The position numbers were made by a program, and so were the translations under genes. From Corynebacterium aquilae DSM 44791 (GTDB taxonomy: Bacteria; Actinomycetota; Actinomycetes; Mycobacteriales; Mycobacteriaceae), in NCBI RefSeq assembly GCF_001941445.1, contig NZ_CP009245.1, positions 2,503,992-2,567,991 of the forward strand: a DNA stretch of 64,000 nt, in the 5' to 3' direction. The stretch's first letter is position 1; every line of letters starts with the position of its first letter. Below are positions 49,458 to 60,200 of this stretch, one piece after another. The notes below the pieces were generated by a model, which did not search any database, had not been told where the DNA came from, and was given only the letters and a program-made list of their open reading frames with translations.

Positions 49458-51839
49458 TTAAAGGGAGGTGGTGTCCTGGCGGTAGTCCGCCGGGATCAAA
49501 GGGTCCTCGGCGATAAGCCCACCAATGTGGGCGACGAGTCTGCCGAGCTGAGCCGAAGACACGCCCGCGATGAGATAGCGCAACCACTGGCCGGCCGCGG
49601 CCAGAACCTCCACGTCGCGGGTCGCGTCGATAAGGTCCGCGCGGATAAAACGCTCGTAGATGGCGTTCGCGGTCTCCGGGCCAATATTGGTGTCCGTCGC
49701 CGCGGCGACTTCTGCCAGGGACGCCACATGCTCTGCCGTGACGCGGCCAGGCAGGAGCGGGTACGCCTTCGCATACGGCACCAGCACGATCCACAACCGC
49801 AATGCGGCAGCCAAAAACGTGTGTGAGCGGGCCAGGTCGGGGTGGATAGTGCGCGAGAGTTCCGCAATATCGCGCCCCCCAACTCCGCGCAGCGCACCAA
49901 TGATGTCAACCAAATCCTTGGCCGGGTGGATCTGCGCGATCAGGCGGCGTTGGTGGCGGATATCCTCAACGCGGCTAGCGGACACATCGGAACCATGACC
50001 GCGGCTTTTCAGCAAAGCAATCAGGTCGGTCACGCTGTCATTGGAGTGAGCACCCGGCGGGCGCGAACCCAAATCCACGGCCGCGATTTCAGCGGCGGTG
50101 ATATGCGACAACAGGTGCTGAATATCGCCACGGCTGGCGGGTCTTCCAGCCAAAATATTGCCCGCTGTGTCTTCCGCCTTGGTCAGCCCGCCCTGGGCGA
50201 AACCATAGGCCGCGCGAGCCGTCGGCGTCGTGGTCGTACCAGCGCGCAACGCCCAATCCGGGTGCGGGTTACCGTGCGGGGTGCTGTGGCGTCGCGTAAA
50301 CGCTGAACGCACCACGGCAGCCAAAGCTTCTGGAGCCTGCGCATTCGGATCGTGGCTGCCCAGATGCGCCGCAAAAGCCGCGGATTCCGCCAGGGTTGAA
50401 ACCAGCGGCGCGGTAGCCCCGGTGTCGTTGGCGTAGTCGTCGATGAGATGCGCGGTCGTCGCGGTAATAAGCAACCGGTGCACCAGCTGGGCCCGCGCAT
50501 GCCCGCGCGTATCACCGCGGGTATCGGCACTGTTAATGACATCAGCGAGGTTGTTGATCAGCTGCTGTTTTTCGGCAACGCTCATGCCTTCGGTGTCCAG
50601 ACTCGGCAGCAGCAACGGATCATCATTGGTCAGCAAGGTGGTGGGATTGCTAAACACTTCCTCCCATGCCTTGGTGCTACCGCCCAAATGGCGCTTCAGC
50701 CCGGTCGCCAGCGGCGTGCCGGAATGCCCCAAAATTTCGCGAGCCAAATGGACAGCCTGTGGCGGATACTCGCTGTCGAAGGTTGCGATCGCCAAGGCCA
50801 AGGCCTGGGCGTAGATGTTCGTGGGCGCACCGCTCATAGGCAAAGTGGTTTCCGCAAGCAGGCTGTTTGCCGCGTCACTGACCGTGATGAGGTGTCCGGC
50901 GAGTCGGCCCATAGCTGCCGGCTGCTCGACGACGTTGGCGGGCAGCGCCGCCCGGGTGAGCTGCGACCACGCGGTATCCGCGGCAGCAAAAGTCGCCGCA
51001 TCCGTGGGATCAATAATGCTCAGCAGATGCGCCCCGTGAATATCACTCAGGGCGGCTTTATCCACCGCCGGCACGCACACAATGCGATAGCCCTCGGCGA
51101 GCATGCGTTCCGGGTTGAGGTTTCCGGCGCGCTCAAAGGTGCTCAGCCGCCAGGTGGCGCGCGCCATCGACGGGGTCGTCGTCGAGGACAGCGCGGTCAA
51201 CCAGTAGCCCGCATCCAGATTGTTCTGCACCAGCAGCACCGCCAAAGTGCCGGGCGTTTGCACCGCATTGTGCAACGCCCACAGCGCACCCGTGCGATCA
51301 CCCAACAGCTGGCTGACGACCAACCAGGCGGTCGCATAGGTGTTGTCATCGCTGCTTGTCGCCGTGTTCTGGCTGGTGTGACTGCTCGGCTGGGTGTCAT
51401 CCAGCGTCAGCGTATTCACCGCGGTTTTACGGAAAGGAGTTTTAAAACTCGCGCCACGATACGCATCGGTTGGGTAGGGAACCGGCGCCGCAGCCGTCGG
51501 GTCGGTGTCGATGAACGCGTGGGTGAAAACGTTACCGGGACGGCCCGTGTTGTCGTTTCCGGCGGGCACCGACTGCAGGTACGCCGCATAGCCTTCGGGC
51601 CCCAACGCGGGTGGAACGTATTCGAAACGGCGGGGCAGGTTATCGATATCTTCCTGGGAGAGGAAGTCGTCGACTGCAGTCGTGGGGTGAATAGCGGTCG
51701 GCGCTTGGGCCGCAACCCACCGGCTGATTTCCTGGGTCGAATTCAGCGTCGGGCCCACACGCCAACCACCGCCGGCGGGGCCAGACCCCTGGTCGGTGGA
51801 GGCAAAAGACGCAAAAGTCACCTGGGCGAAGCGGCTCAT
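49458..51839 (-). CDS. GTPase-associated protein 1 (GAP1)-like protein
   Basis: 793 aa. The N-terminal domain begins with QVTFASFASTDQ, GGGWRVGPT and ends in the block TGRPGNVFTHAF (about 98-110), which matches the N-terminal domain type 2 of GAP1 proteins as I remember the family. The rest is largely helical with no catalytic motif. GAP1 proteins occur beside DO-GTPases in actinobacterial gene sets and are thought to regulate or recruit for the GTPase. The start overlaps the previous gene (ATGA). Confidence 0.75.
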   Translation of the reverse strand: MSRFAQVTFASFASTDQGSGPAGGGWRVGPTLNSTQEISRWVAAQAPTAIHPTTAVDDFLSQEDIDNLPRRFEYVPPALGPEGYAAYLQSVPAGNDNTGRPGNVFTHAFIDTDPTAAAPVPYPTDAYRGASFKTPFRKTAVNTLTLDDTQPSSHTSQNTATSSDDNTYATAWLVVSQLLGDRTGALWALHNAVQTPGTLAVLLVQNNLDAGYWLTALSSTTTPSMARATWRLSTFERAGNLNPERMLAEGYRIVCVPAVDKAALSDIHGAHLLSIIDPTDAATFAAADTAWSQLTRAALPANVVEQPAAMGRLAGHLITVSDAANSLLAETTLPMSGAPTNIYAQALALAIATFDSEYPPQAVHLAREILGHSGTPLATGLKRHLGGSTKAWEEVFSNPTTLLTNDDPLLLPSLDTEGMSVAEKQQLINNLADVINSADTRGDTRGHARAQLVHRLLITATTAHLIDDYANDTGATAPLVSTLAESAAFAAHLGSHDPNAQAPEALAAVVRSAFTRRHSTPHGNPHPDWALRAGTTTTPTARAAYGFAQGGLTKAEDTAGNILAGRPASRGDIQHLLSHITAAEIAAVDLGSRPPGAHSNDSVTDLIALLKSRGHGSDVSASRVEDIRHQRRLIAQIHPAKDLVDIIGALRGVGGRDIAELSRTIHPDLARSHTFLAAALRLWIVLVPYAKAYPLLPGRVTAEHVASLAEVAAATDTNIGPETANAIYERFIRADLIDATRDVEVLAAAGQWLRYLIAGVSSAQLGRLVAHIGGLIAEDPLIPADYRQDTTSL

Positions 51840-54550
51840 GACTGGCCCCCAGCGGTGGAATCAGCAGACACGCTGCGCGCAATGATGTCCTTTAAGCGCC
51901 GCAGGTGCAGATATGCCACCGGCGGATCCTCCAAGGCGATCGCCCGGCCGGTGTCGTCGAACAAATCCAGCGGGAACAGACGCAAAAACGCGTTCGGGCC
52001 AGCCTTGGTCAACATGCGCGGGTCGATCTCCCAGTAGGTGGTGGGATTATCCGGCCCCAACTGGTCGACGATCAGGCCCGGCAAAAACTCCGAATGCGGG
52101 GAACCGTGAGTGATTTGGCGGACGTTGACTTCCAAACCGTCGCCGGCCTCCAAGGGCAGCCTGCCCCGCTGGATGCGCAGGGTAAACCGCCGCTCAACCT
52201 GTTCGGGCCGCAAGGACGCAAGGGCGATGCACACATGCCCATTGCGCCCAAAAATGCGGTACTTCATGCGAGTGACGCCCTGGTAGTCCAAGGTGGTGGG
52301 CTCACCAAGAATCTTTTCGTTGTTGTAGTACTTCGAAGGCTGCAGCTTGATGCGGCCCTTGTCGTTGAGCTTCAGGCGCATCCCACCGCGCGCATCATAG
52401 GTCTCGCGGTCGATGGTGGTCAGGTGCTCTTCGCTGGTTTGGTTCGTGTAGGGGTCTTCGGAGACGAAGTAGGCCGCAACCTCCAACGCGTTGCGCGGCC
52501 AACCGAAGGTGGCGACCTGGTGGGTGACGCGCTCAAACAGGGCAGCGTTGGTGACCTCACCGACACGCACAGAGGAGTAGCAGCGACCCACCTGGCACTT
52601 TTCGCCCACCACCGTCACCGGGGTTAGGAAGATGGAGTACCAGTGATCCGGCCACGCCACCCGGCAAGAATTTTCACCCCGGGTGAGGTCGTTGACCCAG
52701 TTTTCCTGGGGCAGACCGAAGTCCTCCAGGAAGCGCACGTCCACGGTCCGTCCCGTCACCCCATCATCCGGTGCGACATTGGTGCGGTAAATACGCACCT
52801 CGCCGGAGGAAGGATTGTCCCAGGTGACATCGAACAGGGTCTCGTCGCCCAGGTTGGTGGTTTCGACGTGAATATCGACGGCGTGCACCTCGGCAGGCAC
52901 CGCGATCATGTCGACCTCACTCATCGCCGAATAGCGATCAAAACCACGCAGCGTCACAATGCGGCGGGCGACGAACTTCCAGTTCACGCCGCGCTGCGGC
53001 GGGGAGAAAATGAATCCCTGCTGGTTGGCCTGGTTCAAGCAGATCTCATTTTTGGGGCTGTGCACGCGACGATCGCGTTCCTTGGCGGCATACACAGCCA
53101 CCCGGCTGGTGCCCTCCAGCGGCGACCACTGGCCTTTAATCTCTCGGCCAGCAACGGTGAGCGTCATATCCCCCACCGGCTGAATAATCCAGGCTTCGCC
53201 CACAAAACGCGGCGGGCTCTTGCGGGCCGCAGCTTCGCTCGTGCCCTCGTGCGCCCACACCTGATAGAAGCGCAAGGCGGTGGTGAACTCGTCCTCATCC
53301 ACCCAGTGGGTGCCCACGGTGGTGGCGCGATGCTCACCCGAGTCCGGATCCTGATCGAACTCCTCTTCCTCGCTGACCACCCGGTACAGGCGGACGGAAC
53401 CTTCGGGCGCCTCGGGGGCCTCCCAGGTCAGCGCCACACTGCCGTCGGATTGGATGTGCGCATCGACGGTGCTGTCCGGCAACGGGCCGGCATGCTCATC
53501 GCCGAACATGATCAGTCGAGCGAAGTCGGTGTCCACGTAGTCGCGCAGGTCGTCGACCACGGTGCGCAGCAGATCGTCATCGACCATGTCCGCGGTGGTC
53601 AAAGAGCTGTCCACAAAATCGTGGTCCACAATCACGTCGTCCATCGGCTGGGCCAAAGAGGAAAAATCCATGCCCGGCTGATTCTCGGCACCCCACCCGC
53701 TGTCCGGGTGCGGTTGCGCCGCCGGCTGTGCGGCCTGCGGTTGTGCGGGCAGCGGGGCGGGAGCAGCAGTCGGCATCGCCGGCACCGCCGGGGTGGGCCC
53801 CTGCTGCTGTGCGGGTTGGGGCTGCGGGTCATTTTCCTCAAAACCCCCACTAGCGCCCGTCGGGGGAACCATCGGCTGCTCCGGCTGCGGGGGCGCCGCA
53901 GGTTGGGAAACCGGCATGGGTGGCAAATTGGTGGCCGGTGCCGGGGAATGCACCCGCAGCGCCGCCCGCGGAATCGGGCCGGCAGTACCCATGGACGGGT
54001 TCGCGGCAGGCCACATACTGCCATCATCCAGACCATCGGTCAGCGGGGTGGGGGTGGCCGGCGAACGATCATGCGCCAGCCCCAAAATGTCATCGACCAT
54101 CGTGTCAGCACCACGGCGGGGGCGGGCAGAAGCCTTATCCTCCGGGACACCTGCCCCTTGCGCCGGGGCGTTGTCGGCAGAAGTATTCGCGGCCGGGGTG
54201 GGCTGGGAAGGGCCGGCACCGGGCTGGCCTGCTGCTTCCTGCCCGGGCTGGGCGCCAGCTCCGTTCGGCCATGCCCCACCCGGCAGGTTCGGGGTAAACA
54301 TGGCCGGCTCGAGGGGCTTGCGGGTGGCTTCCTCAAAACCGGTGGCCACCATCAGCCGGATACGCTGCAGCGGCCCACCCCACACCTTCAAACTGGCGGG
54401 GGCCTGGGGGCTGTTAAGCGCCTGGGCATCGTTGGCAGCCAGGGTCAGCGCCTCATCGGTGGGCAGCTGGTTCAGGCTGAATCCATGCTCTTGGGCCTGG
54501 GTGCGCCAGCGATGGTAGGCCTCGAGGACACGCTCCGGGAAGCTCGACAT
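51836..54550 (-). CDS. Large beta-domain (FN3-like) protein of the convoy
   Basis: 904 aa, no membrane segment. A helical N-terminal domain (about 1-75, FPERVLEAYHRWRTQAQEHGFSL) is followed by a Pro/Gln/Ala-rich linker to about 300. Then come several beta-sandwich modules resembling fibronectin type III, the clearest being SVALTWEAPEAPEGSVRLYRV and a later VTWDNPSSGEVRIYRTN. Such modules usually bind proteins; because there is no signal peptide these would be cytoplasmic. The stop overlaps the GAP1-like start, and the start overlaps the TM protein's stop. It may be the scaffold of the complex. Confidence 0.7.
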   Translation of the reverse strand: MSSFPERVLEAYHRWRTQAQEHGFSLNQLPTDEALTLAANDAQALNSPQAPASLKVWGGPLQRIRLMVATGFEEATRKPLEPAMFTPNLPGGAWPNGAGAQPGQEAAGQPGAGPSQPTPAANTSADNAPAQGAGVPEDKASARPRRGADTMVDDILGLAHDRSPATPTPLTDGLDDGSMWPAANPSMGTAGPIPRAALRVHSPAPATNLPPMPVSQPAAPPQPEQPMVPPTGASGGFEENDPQPQPAQQQGPTPAVPAMPTAAPAPLPAQPQAAQPAAQPHPDSGWGAENQPGMDFSSLAQPMDDVIVDHDFVDSSLTTADMVDDDLLRTVVDDLRDYVDTDFARLIMFGDEHAGPLPDSTVDAHIQSDGSVALTWEAPEAPEGSVRLYRVVSEEEEFDQDPDSGEHRATTVGTHWVDEDEFTTALRFYQVWAHEGTSEAAARKSPPRFVGEAWIIQPVGDMTLTVAGREIKGQWSPLEGTSRVAVYAAKERDRRVHSPKNEICLNQANQQGFIFSPPQRGVNWKFVARRIVTLRGFDRYSAMSEVDMIAVPAEVHAVDIHVETTNLGDETLFDVTWDNPSSGEVRIYRTNVAPDDGVTGRTVDVRFLEDFGLPQENWVNDLTRGENSCRVAWPDHWYSIFLTPVTVVGEKCQVGRCYSSVRVGEVTNAALFERVTHQVATFGWPRNALEVAAYFVSEDPYTNQTSEEHLTTIDRETYDARGGMRLKLNDKGRIKLQPSKYYNNEKILGEPTTLDYQGVTRMKYRIFGRNGHVCIALASLRPEQVERRFTLRIQRGRLPLEAGDGLEVNVRQITHGSPHSEFLPGLIVDQLGPDNPTTYWEIDPRMLTKAGPNAFLRLFPLDLFDDTGRAIALEDPPVAYLHLRRLKDIIARSVSADSTAGGQS

Positions 54551-57294
54551 TAGAGGTCTCCTTGATCAAAAAAGTCAGGGCTGGCAAAAGGATTCGCAAG
54601 CTGGTTTTCCGCCGGCGTTGGGCGCGGTTCGGCGCCCCCACTGGATCGCAGGCGCACATCGCTGATGTGTGCTGGGCGGGACAACTGCACCAGCACTTCC
54701 CCACCGCCGATGGCATCGATGGTGGAAGAACCCTTGAAGTAGTAGTGCTGATCGACCGCGCCCACCCGATTGATGGTTTGGCCTTGCTCGGTTAAGAACT
54801 GGCCGTTGAAACTACCCACCGCGCCCAGCTCCGACAGCGGATTGAGGGTGCCGTCGTGGCTGCTGACAGCGGCGGCGGTGATGTCCTCGTGCGCGTTACT
54901 GTCGGCCAACTGCGCGATGATCTGCATCCACTGCCGCTGGGTGCGGTCGGTGTTCAAAAACTCGGGGCTGGACACGATGGTGGAAATCTTGTCCAAGGCG
55001 CTGCCGGTGCGATCACCAGGCAAACCCAGCAGGTGTTCCACATCGACTGTGATGCCACCAGTGTTGTGCAGGCGGGTGGCGGCCTGGGTGAGCGCCTCGC
55101 CGGCCAACGGCCCCATCCAGCCTTCTTCGTACAGGCTCATGCGGTGCCGATCGATGGTGGCGCGCACGGCTTGGTGTGGCGGGGTCGCCTCGGCGAGCAC
55201 GACATGGCGCGGCATCTCATTGGTCGGGGTGACGGCACGCTGCTCGTTTTTCTCGACCTGCCCAAAAGGCTTTTCCAAAATTGCGCCCAGCATGTGGCTG
55301 ACGGAGAGGAACTGGTTGTAGGCGACATCGATGCGTTTGATCGCGACCTCACAGGCCAGCGCGTTATCGCGGGCGGTGTGCATATCGCTGCGCACGGTGC
55401 GCCGCCGGTTGGCGTCCTTGATGTCATCGCGGGTTTCCAAAGCCACCTGGCACAACCACAGGATGAGCCACAGCAGGAACCACACCCCAAAGAAGGTGGC
55501 TTTGGTGCCGGCGGTGGTGGCGTCCAGGGCGCGCACCCAAAACCAGTCCGGGCTGCCGGCAGCGTTGTGCACCAGGTGCCCGATGCCATACAGGCCGCTA
55601 AACAGCACCAGCGATCCCAAGGACACCCATCCGAAAAAGCGCAACGCGCTGGTGGTGCTGTCGTCGGTGGTGGTTTCGGGCTGTTGTTCCCGGGAGAGGC
55701 GATCAATGTCGGCGAGATAGCCATCGCGCTCAACCATGATCTCCTGGCGCATCGCATCCAGTTGCGCACCGGTGCGCGCCGCAAAAGACTGGGCGTGTTT
55801 TTGGCGCCACTGCCGAAAATCACCGATGGTGCGGCCGATGGCACGGTGCTGTGAACCTGTCAGCTGTGCGAGCTGGCGTTCATACGCCTTGGCGCCGACC
55901 ACGTCATAGCCGGCAATGGGCTCACCCATCAGGTTTTTTAGTTGCGGGGGCAGCTTCCGGCCGAAGCGGGTGTGTGGTCCGGGAATCACGTGGTCGGCGC
56001 TGCCCGCCACGTACACGTTGGAGGTGCCTGCTTCCAGGCAGGCGGCCGGGTACCGCGCTTCGGCGCTACTGGTACCAAAGGCACGCGGGCTGGCATCCAT
56101 CATGGTCAACGCCATGTTGGAATAGGAGCGCCACAGCGGCTCAAGCTCACTGGCGATTTCTTCGCGCGTAGCAATCGCCTGGGTGGCGACCTCGGAGTCG
56201 GTTTCGTGCTCGTCCTCCCCGCCGGGTGCGGTCGCCAACGCGGCGCGCCCCACCTGCACCCGGGAACCGGTGACACCGTAGAGGTGTTTTTGCACCGCAT
56301 AGTCGCGGGCGGTGGCCACGTCGTAGCGCAAGCGGCGCGCAAACCGGCTCGGGGCGGTCACCAGGTTCGTGCCATAGGCGCGGGCAAAATCCGCCAGGGC
56401 GTGCCCGGCGGTGGTGTGCACCAGCGCCTGGGTGATCGCTTGGTAGCGGGCGCCGGTGAGAGTGTGCTCGTATTCCTGAATCAGTTCCTCGGCACAGCCA
56501 CCAGCAAATGCTGCCGTGTCGACAGGGTAGTGCGCGTACACCGCCTGACCGGGCCGGTTGAGTTTGGCCTGCGGATTGGTGTCGGTATCGAAGATGGCCA
56601 GTTTGATGCGGGTTTGCACCTGTTGGCCGTCGATTCGCCGGTAGTAGGTGCGCACCAGCCGGAAAGTGTCCCCCTGCCCCAAATCCATGTGGTGGGCGGG
56701 CACGCTTTTCGACCCGGTCCACGCCCCATAGATGCTGGCGATCCCGGCGGCGTAGTGCAGTGCGAGCCGGTGGGTGCGGCAGCCCGCGTCCAGGGTGGCG
56801 GCCGGCTGATCCGGCCCGCCGGCGTCCTCCGGGGCGAGCATTAAGTTCACATACCCGCGCAGGGTCGGCAGCGGCGTTTCGACCACAGCGTTGGCGCGGG
56901 TCAGCATGAGGTTGCTGCGGTGCAGCCGGGAGGAATAGCCCACACTGTCGAGCGCCAAAGTCACTGGTGCGATGTTGTCGGGCCCCAGACGGCCGTCGGC
57001 TTCGTCGATGTTGTTGACCAGCACCAGGCTGGCCACGCCCGGCTGTTCCCGGTGGTGGCTGTCGATATCGACTAGCGCTTTGGTCAGGCTGGCGTGCTCG
57101 ATACGGGTGGATCCGTCGGGCATGGTGCGCACCAAACGCACCCCGGAATCGGCGTGGGTGAAAGAGTCCGCGTCGATGAAAATGAGGTTGCGGACGATTC
57201 CGAGCGCGGCAAAATCCTCGAGGGCTTGCCGCACGGCCGCGGCGGTGGTGCCGCGGCCCAAAAGAATCGTCAGTGGCGCAACCGTGGGTTCCAT
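54550..57294 (-). CDS. Large two-TM protein of the convoy, function unknown
   Basis: 914 aa. The N-terminus (PLTILLGRGTTAAAVRQALEDFAALGIVRNLIFIDADSF) looks like a Rossmann-type alpha/beta domain. Two hydrophobic segments lie at about 545-575 and 595-620, followed by a helical region and a beta-rich end. The last residues are NPFASPDFFDQGDL, which share DF-x-x-GDL with the tail of the tubulin-like protein. Start codon directly follows the tubulin gene's stop (TAA ATG); the stop overlaps the next start (TAATG). No family recognised with confidence. Confidence 0.7.
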   Translation of the reverse strand: MEPTVAPLTILLGRGTTAAAVRQALEDFAALGIVRNLIFIDADSFTHADSGVRLVRTMPDGSTRIEHASLTKALVDIDSHHREQPGVASLVLVNNIDEADGRLGPDNIAPVTLALDSVGYSSRLHRSNLMLTRANAVVETPLPTLRGYVNLMLAPEDAGGPDQPAATLDAGCRTHRLALHYAAGIASIYGAWTGSKSVPAHHMDLGQGDTFRLVRTYYRRIDGQQVQTRIKLAIFDTDTNPQAKLNRPGQAVYAHYPVDTAAFAGGCAEELIQEYEHTLTGARYQAITQALVHTTAGHALADFARAYGTNLVTAPSRFARRLRYDVATARDYAVQKHLYGVTGSRVQVGRAALATAPGGEDEHETDSEVATQAIATREEIASELEPLWRSYSNMALTMMDASPRAFGTSSAEARYPAACLEAGTSNVYVAGSADHVIPGPHTRFGRKLPPQLKNLMGEPIAGYDVVGAKAYERQLAQLTGSQHRAIGRTIGDFRQWRQKHAQSFAARTGAQLDAMRQEIMVERDGYLADIDRLSREQQPETTTDDSTTSALRFFGWVSLGSLVLFSGLYGIGHLVHNAAGSPDWFWVRALDATTAGTKATFFGVWFLLWLILWLCQVALETRDDIKDANRRRTVRSDMHTARDNALACEVAIKRIDVAYNQFLSVSHMLGAILEKPFGQVEKNEQRAVTPTNEMPRHVVLAEATPPHQAVRATIDRHRMSLYEEGWMGPLAGEALTQAATRLHNTGGITVDVEHLLGLPGDRTGSALDKISTIVSSPEFLNTDRTQRQWMQIIAQLADSNAHEDITAAAVSSHDGTLNPLSELGAVGSFNGQFLTEQGQTINRVGAVDQHYYFKGSSTIDAIGGGEVLVQLSRPAHISDVRLRSSGGAEPRPTPAENQLANPFASPDFFDQGDL

Positions 57295-60200
57295 TTACAG
57301 GTCCCCGAAGTCTTCCATCAGGTCAGCTTCGAAATCGTCATCACCGAAGGGGTCGCGGGCGGCGACATCGGGGCTGGTGCCGGGAGGGCCTGCCAGGTAG
57401 GCGGCCTTGACCAGGGTGGCCAGCTTCTCAGTCACGTCGACGATGTCGGAGGCCAGGTCGTGAATCACCGGGGTTTTCGCCGCAATGCGACGGTCGGTGA
57501 TGTCACCGTAGGCGCGGGAGGTGTTCTTCTGCACCTGGCCGGCGCTGGCAATGCCGGAAGGCAGGAAGGACTGCGCCATCTGGTAGTGGCGGCCCAGCCA
57601 CGCCAGGGCGGCGTCGCGGCGCTGCTCCGGGGTGGCCTCCGGGCCGGTGCCCTTGACCAGGCCGGTGTCCCCGGCTTCGCGCTCGCCGGAGTGAATCCAG
57701 GCGCGCAGCAGCGCCTGGCCGTTTAGGGTGCGGCCATCGCGGGAGGGGCTAGCCGCATTGTCGTAGAGGTGGCGCATCAGCACATAAGGCTTCACCGACT
57801 CCATCACCGGGTGCTGGCCGGCACGAGCCCACGCCATCGACTCCGACTCCAGCAGGCTGGGCAGCCAGTCCAGCTGGTGGCGTAGGTGCGAAGTGGGGGT
57901 GAGCATCGGGGCATCGAAGTTGACCCACTGGTTATCGATCGGATCCCACACCTGCACGGCGGCATCATCGGCCACGTCCAGGGTGTCGGGATAGACGATG
58001 TGGCCGATCAACCGGCCGATGTACCAGCCGGCGATCAGCGCGAAGCGCTCATCGTTGCTCATCGGCAGGGCCGCCGGCAGCGGGCGGGTGCGGCGCAGCG
58101 CCCAGAAGCTGCCGCGCTGCATGGTCATTTTCTGCCACTGCTCAGCGATCGGCGGCAGCAGGGACTCGAACACGATCGGCGCGTAGTTCGGGTAGGAGCC
58201 AAAGATGTCGATGGCGCGTTCCTCACCCTGGTTGGTGATCGCGGTGCCCAGCGGGCGGGTGCGGTCGGCCGGGGTGTGGTTCGGGAAGTCCAGCACGGTC
58301 TTTTCCAACGCCTGGGCGAGCTCGTCGCCGCCGAAGGGGATGGAGGAGAAGGTGAAGCGGTACTCGACGTCGCGGCCGTAGAGCGCCGAAACCAGGTCGC
58401 TGTTGACCTGGGCCAACGGCAGCGCGTAGCTCATGGCTTCGCGGAACTTGGTCAGCACCTGGGTGCGGCGGCCGTTGCGCTCCGACTCGGTCAGACCCGG
58501 GGTGAGGATGTATTCGCGCAGCGAGGTCGAGATGAAGTTGTTGAAGGAGTAGCCGGGGCGACGAATGTACTGGCGGGCGCGCTCGAGGACGCGTCCGGTG
58601 GAGATGTTGAATTCGAAGCGGGCGGCGACCGGGGTGCGCGGCGGGGTGGGGGTAGCGCCGGCGCGCTCCGGGCGGAGCACCAGATCGCGGGGGATCCACT
58701 CCCCCTTGAGCACCAGCATGTCGTCCGGGGCCTGCTCGGCGCCGGACAGTGCCTGCCATTGGCCGTTGATGACGGACTGGGCGGCGGTGGCCAGGGAGCT
58801 GGTGTAGTCCGGCACGCGGGCCTCCGCGTCGAAGCTGCGGGCGGACTCGATGATGTCGTGGCTGAACTGCGCCGGGAAGGAGTCAACCTCGGTGAGGAAG
58901 ACTTCGTTGGCGGCGTGGCGGAAACGATCCGGGACGGTGGTTTGGGTTTCGTCCGGCCACAGGTTCGGCACGTTGGTCTTTAGCTGGCTGACTCCCAGGT
59001 TGGGGTCGATGCGCACCTGGGTGGAGGTTTCCAGATCCCGGTGGCCGGCGAGCATGGTTTCCTGCAGCGGGGTGAGGAAGTCACCGACGAAGCTCTTGAG
59101 CACCGGCGCCAGGGTGGTGGCAATGACCTTGGCGGCGGCGAAGCGCAGTTCCTTGGTCGCGCCGGTGACGATGCGTTCGATGTAGTCGTTGGGGTTGGCG
59201 ATGGTGTGTTTGCGCCCCGAGAGCGCTTCGCGCATTTCCGGCGACAGGTTCAAGGTGGGCTGGTAGGCCGCGACTTGTTCGGTGCGGGCGATGATTCCGC
59301 CGTCGAGTTGTTCGCGGATGGCGCGCACCACGCGGGAGCCGTAGGGCACACCGAATTTGGAGATTTCGGTGCGGATGATCTCCAGCAGGCCTTCCTGGAT
59401 GCAGTCCGCGTCGGCCCATTCGTAGACCCCGTTGTAGAGGATGGAGTCCTCGTCGCGGTCGAGCTCTGCGAGCACGCTGTCGAGGGCCTGCTCGACGGAG
59501 GTGACCCACTCGGTGGATTTCGCGCCCGGGTCTTTGGGGATGCGGGTGCGGATCTTTTCGGCCATCACGTTGACCCAGGCCTGGATGGGGGCTTTGAAGC
59601 GTTCCATGATCCAGTTGCCGGGGTGCTGTTCGACCGGCAGGAGGGTGTTGAGGGTGCCGGCGTAGCCGCGGTAGTTGTTGGTGAGTTTTTCGGTCAGCTG
59701 CGCGTCGGCGCTGGCCGGGTTGGTGGGGTCGACGTGGCCTTTGAGCAGGCGGCCCACTGCCGAGTGTGCGAGGCGCTGGGCGGCGTATTCGGCGTAGCGG
59801 TCGCGGCCCATGCCGAGCTGGGCGTAGCCGTAGGAACCCCAGGGGATGGCTTTTTCTTCGCCAATGCCCCAACCGTAGATGGAGGTGTCCATGGGGTAGC
59901 CGCCGCGGTTGGTCAGGGTGTAGGCCTTGAAGTCCTGCATGGCGTGTCGGTCGGCCATCAGCGCGGCGAGACCGCGGCCGAGTGCGCGGTAGACGGTGGT
60001 GGGATGCCCGTCGCCCAGCAGGGCGCCGTCGGTGCCGGAGCGCACGCCCACGGGGAAGATGCGCCCGATGGGCGGCTGGGAGGTGTTGCCGGTCAGGCGA
60101 ATGCCGAGGTCTTCGAAGATGCGCACGTCCGCGTCGGCGGCGGCCCCGGACTGGGCGGCGACCAGTTCGGCGAACATGGCCAGCGCGTTGGGGTTGGTGC

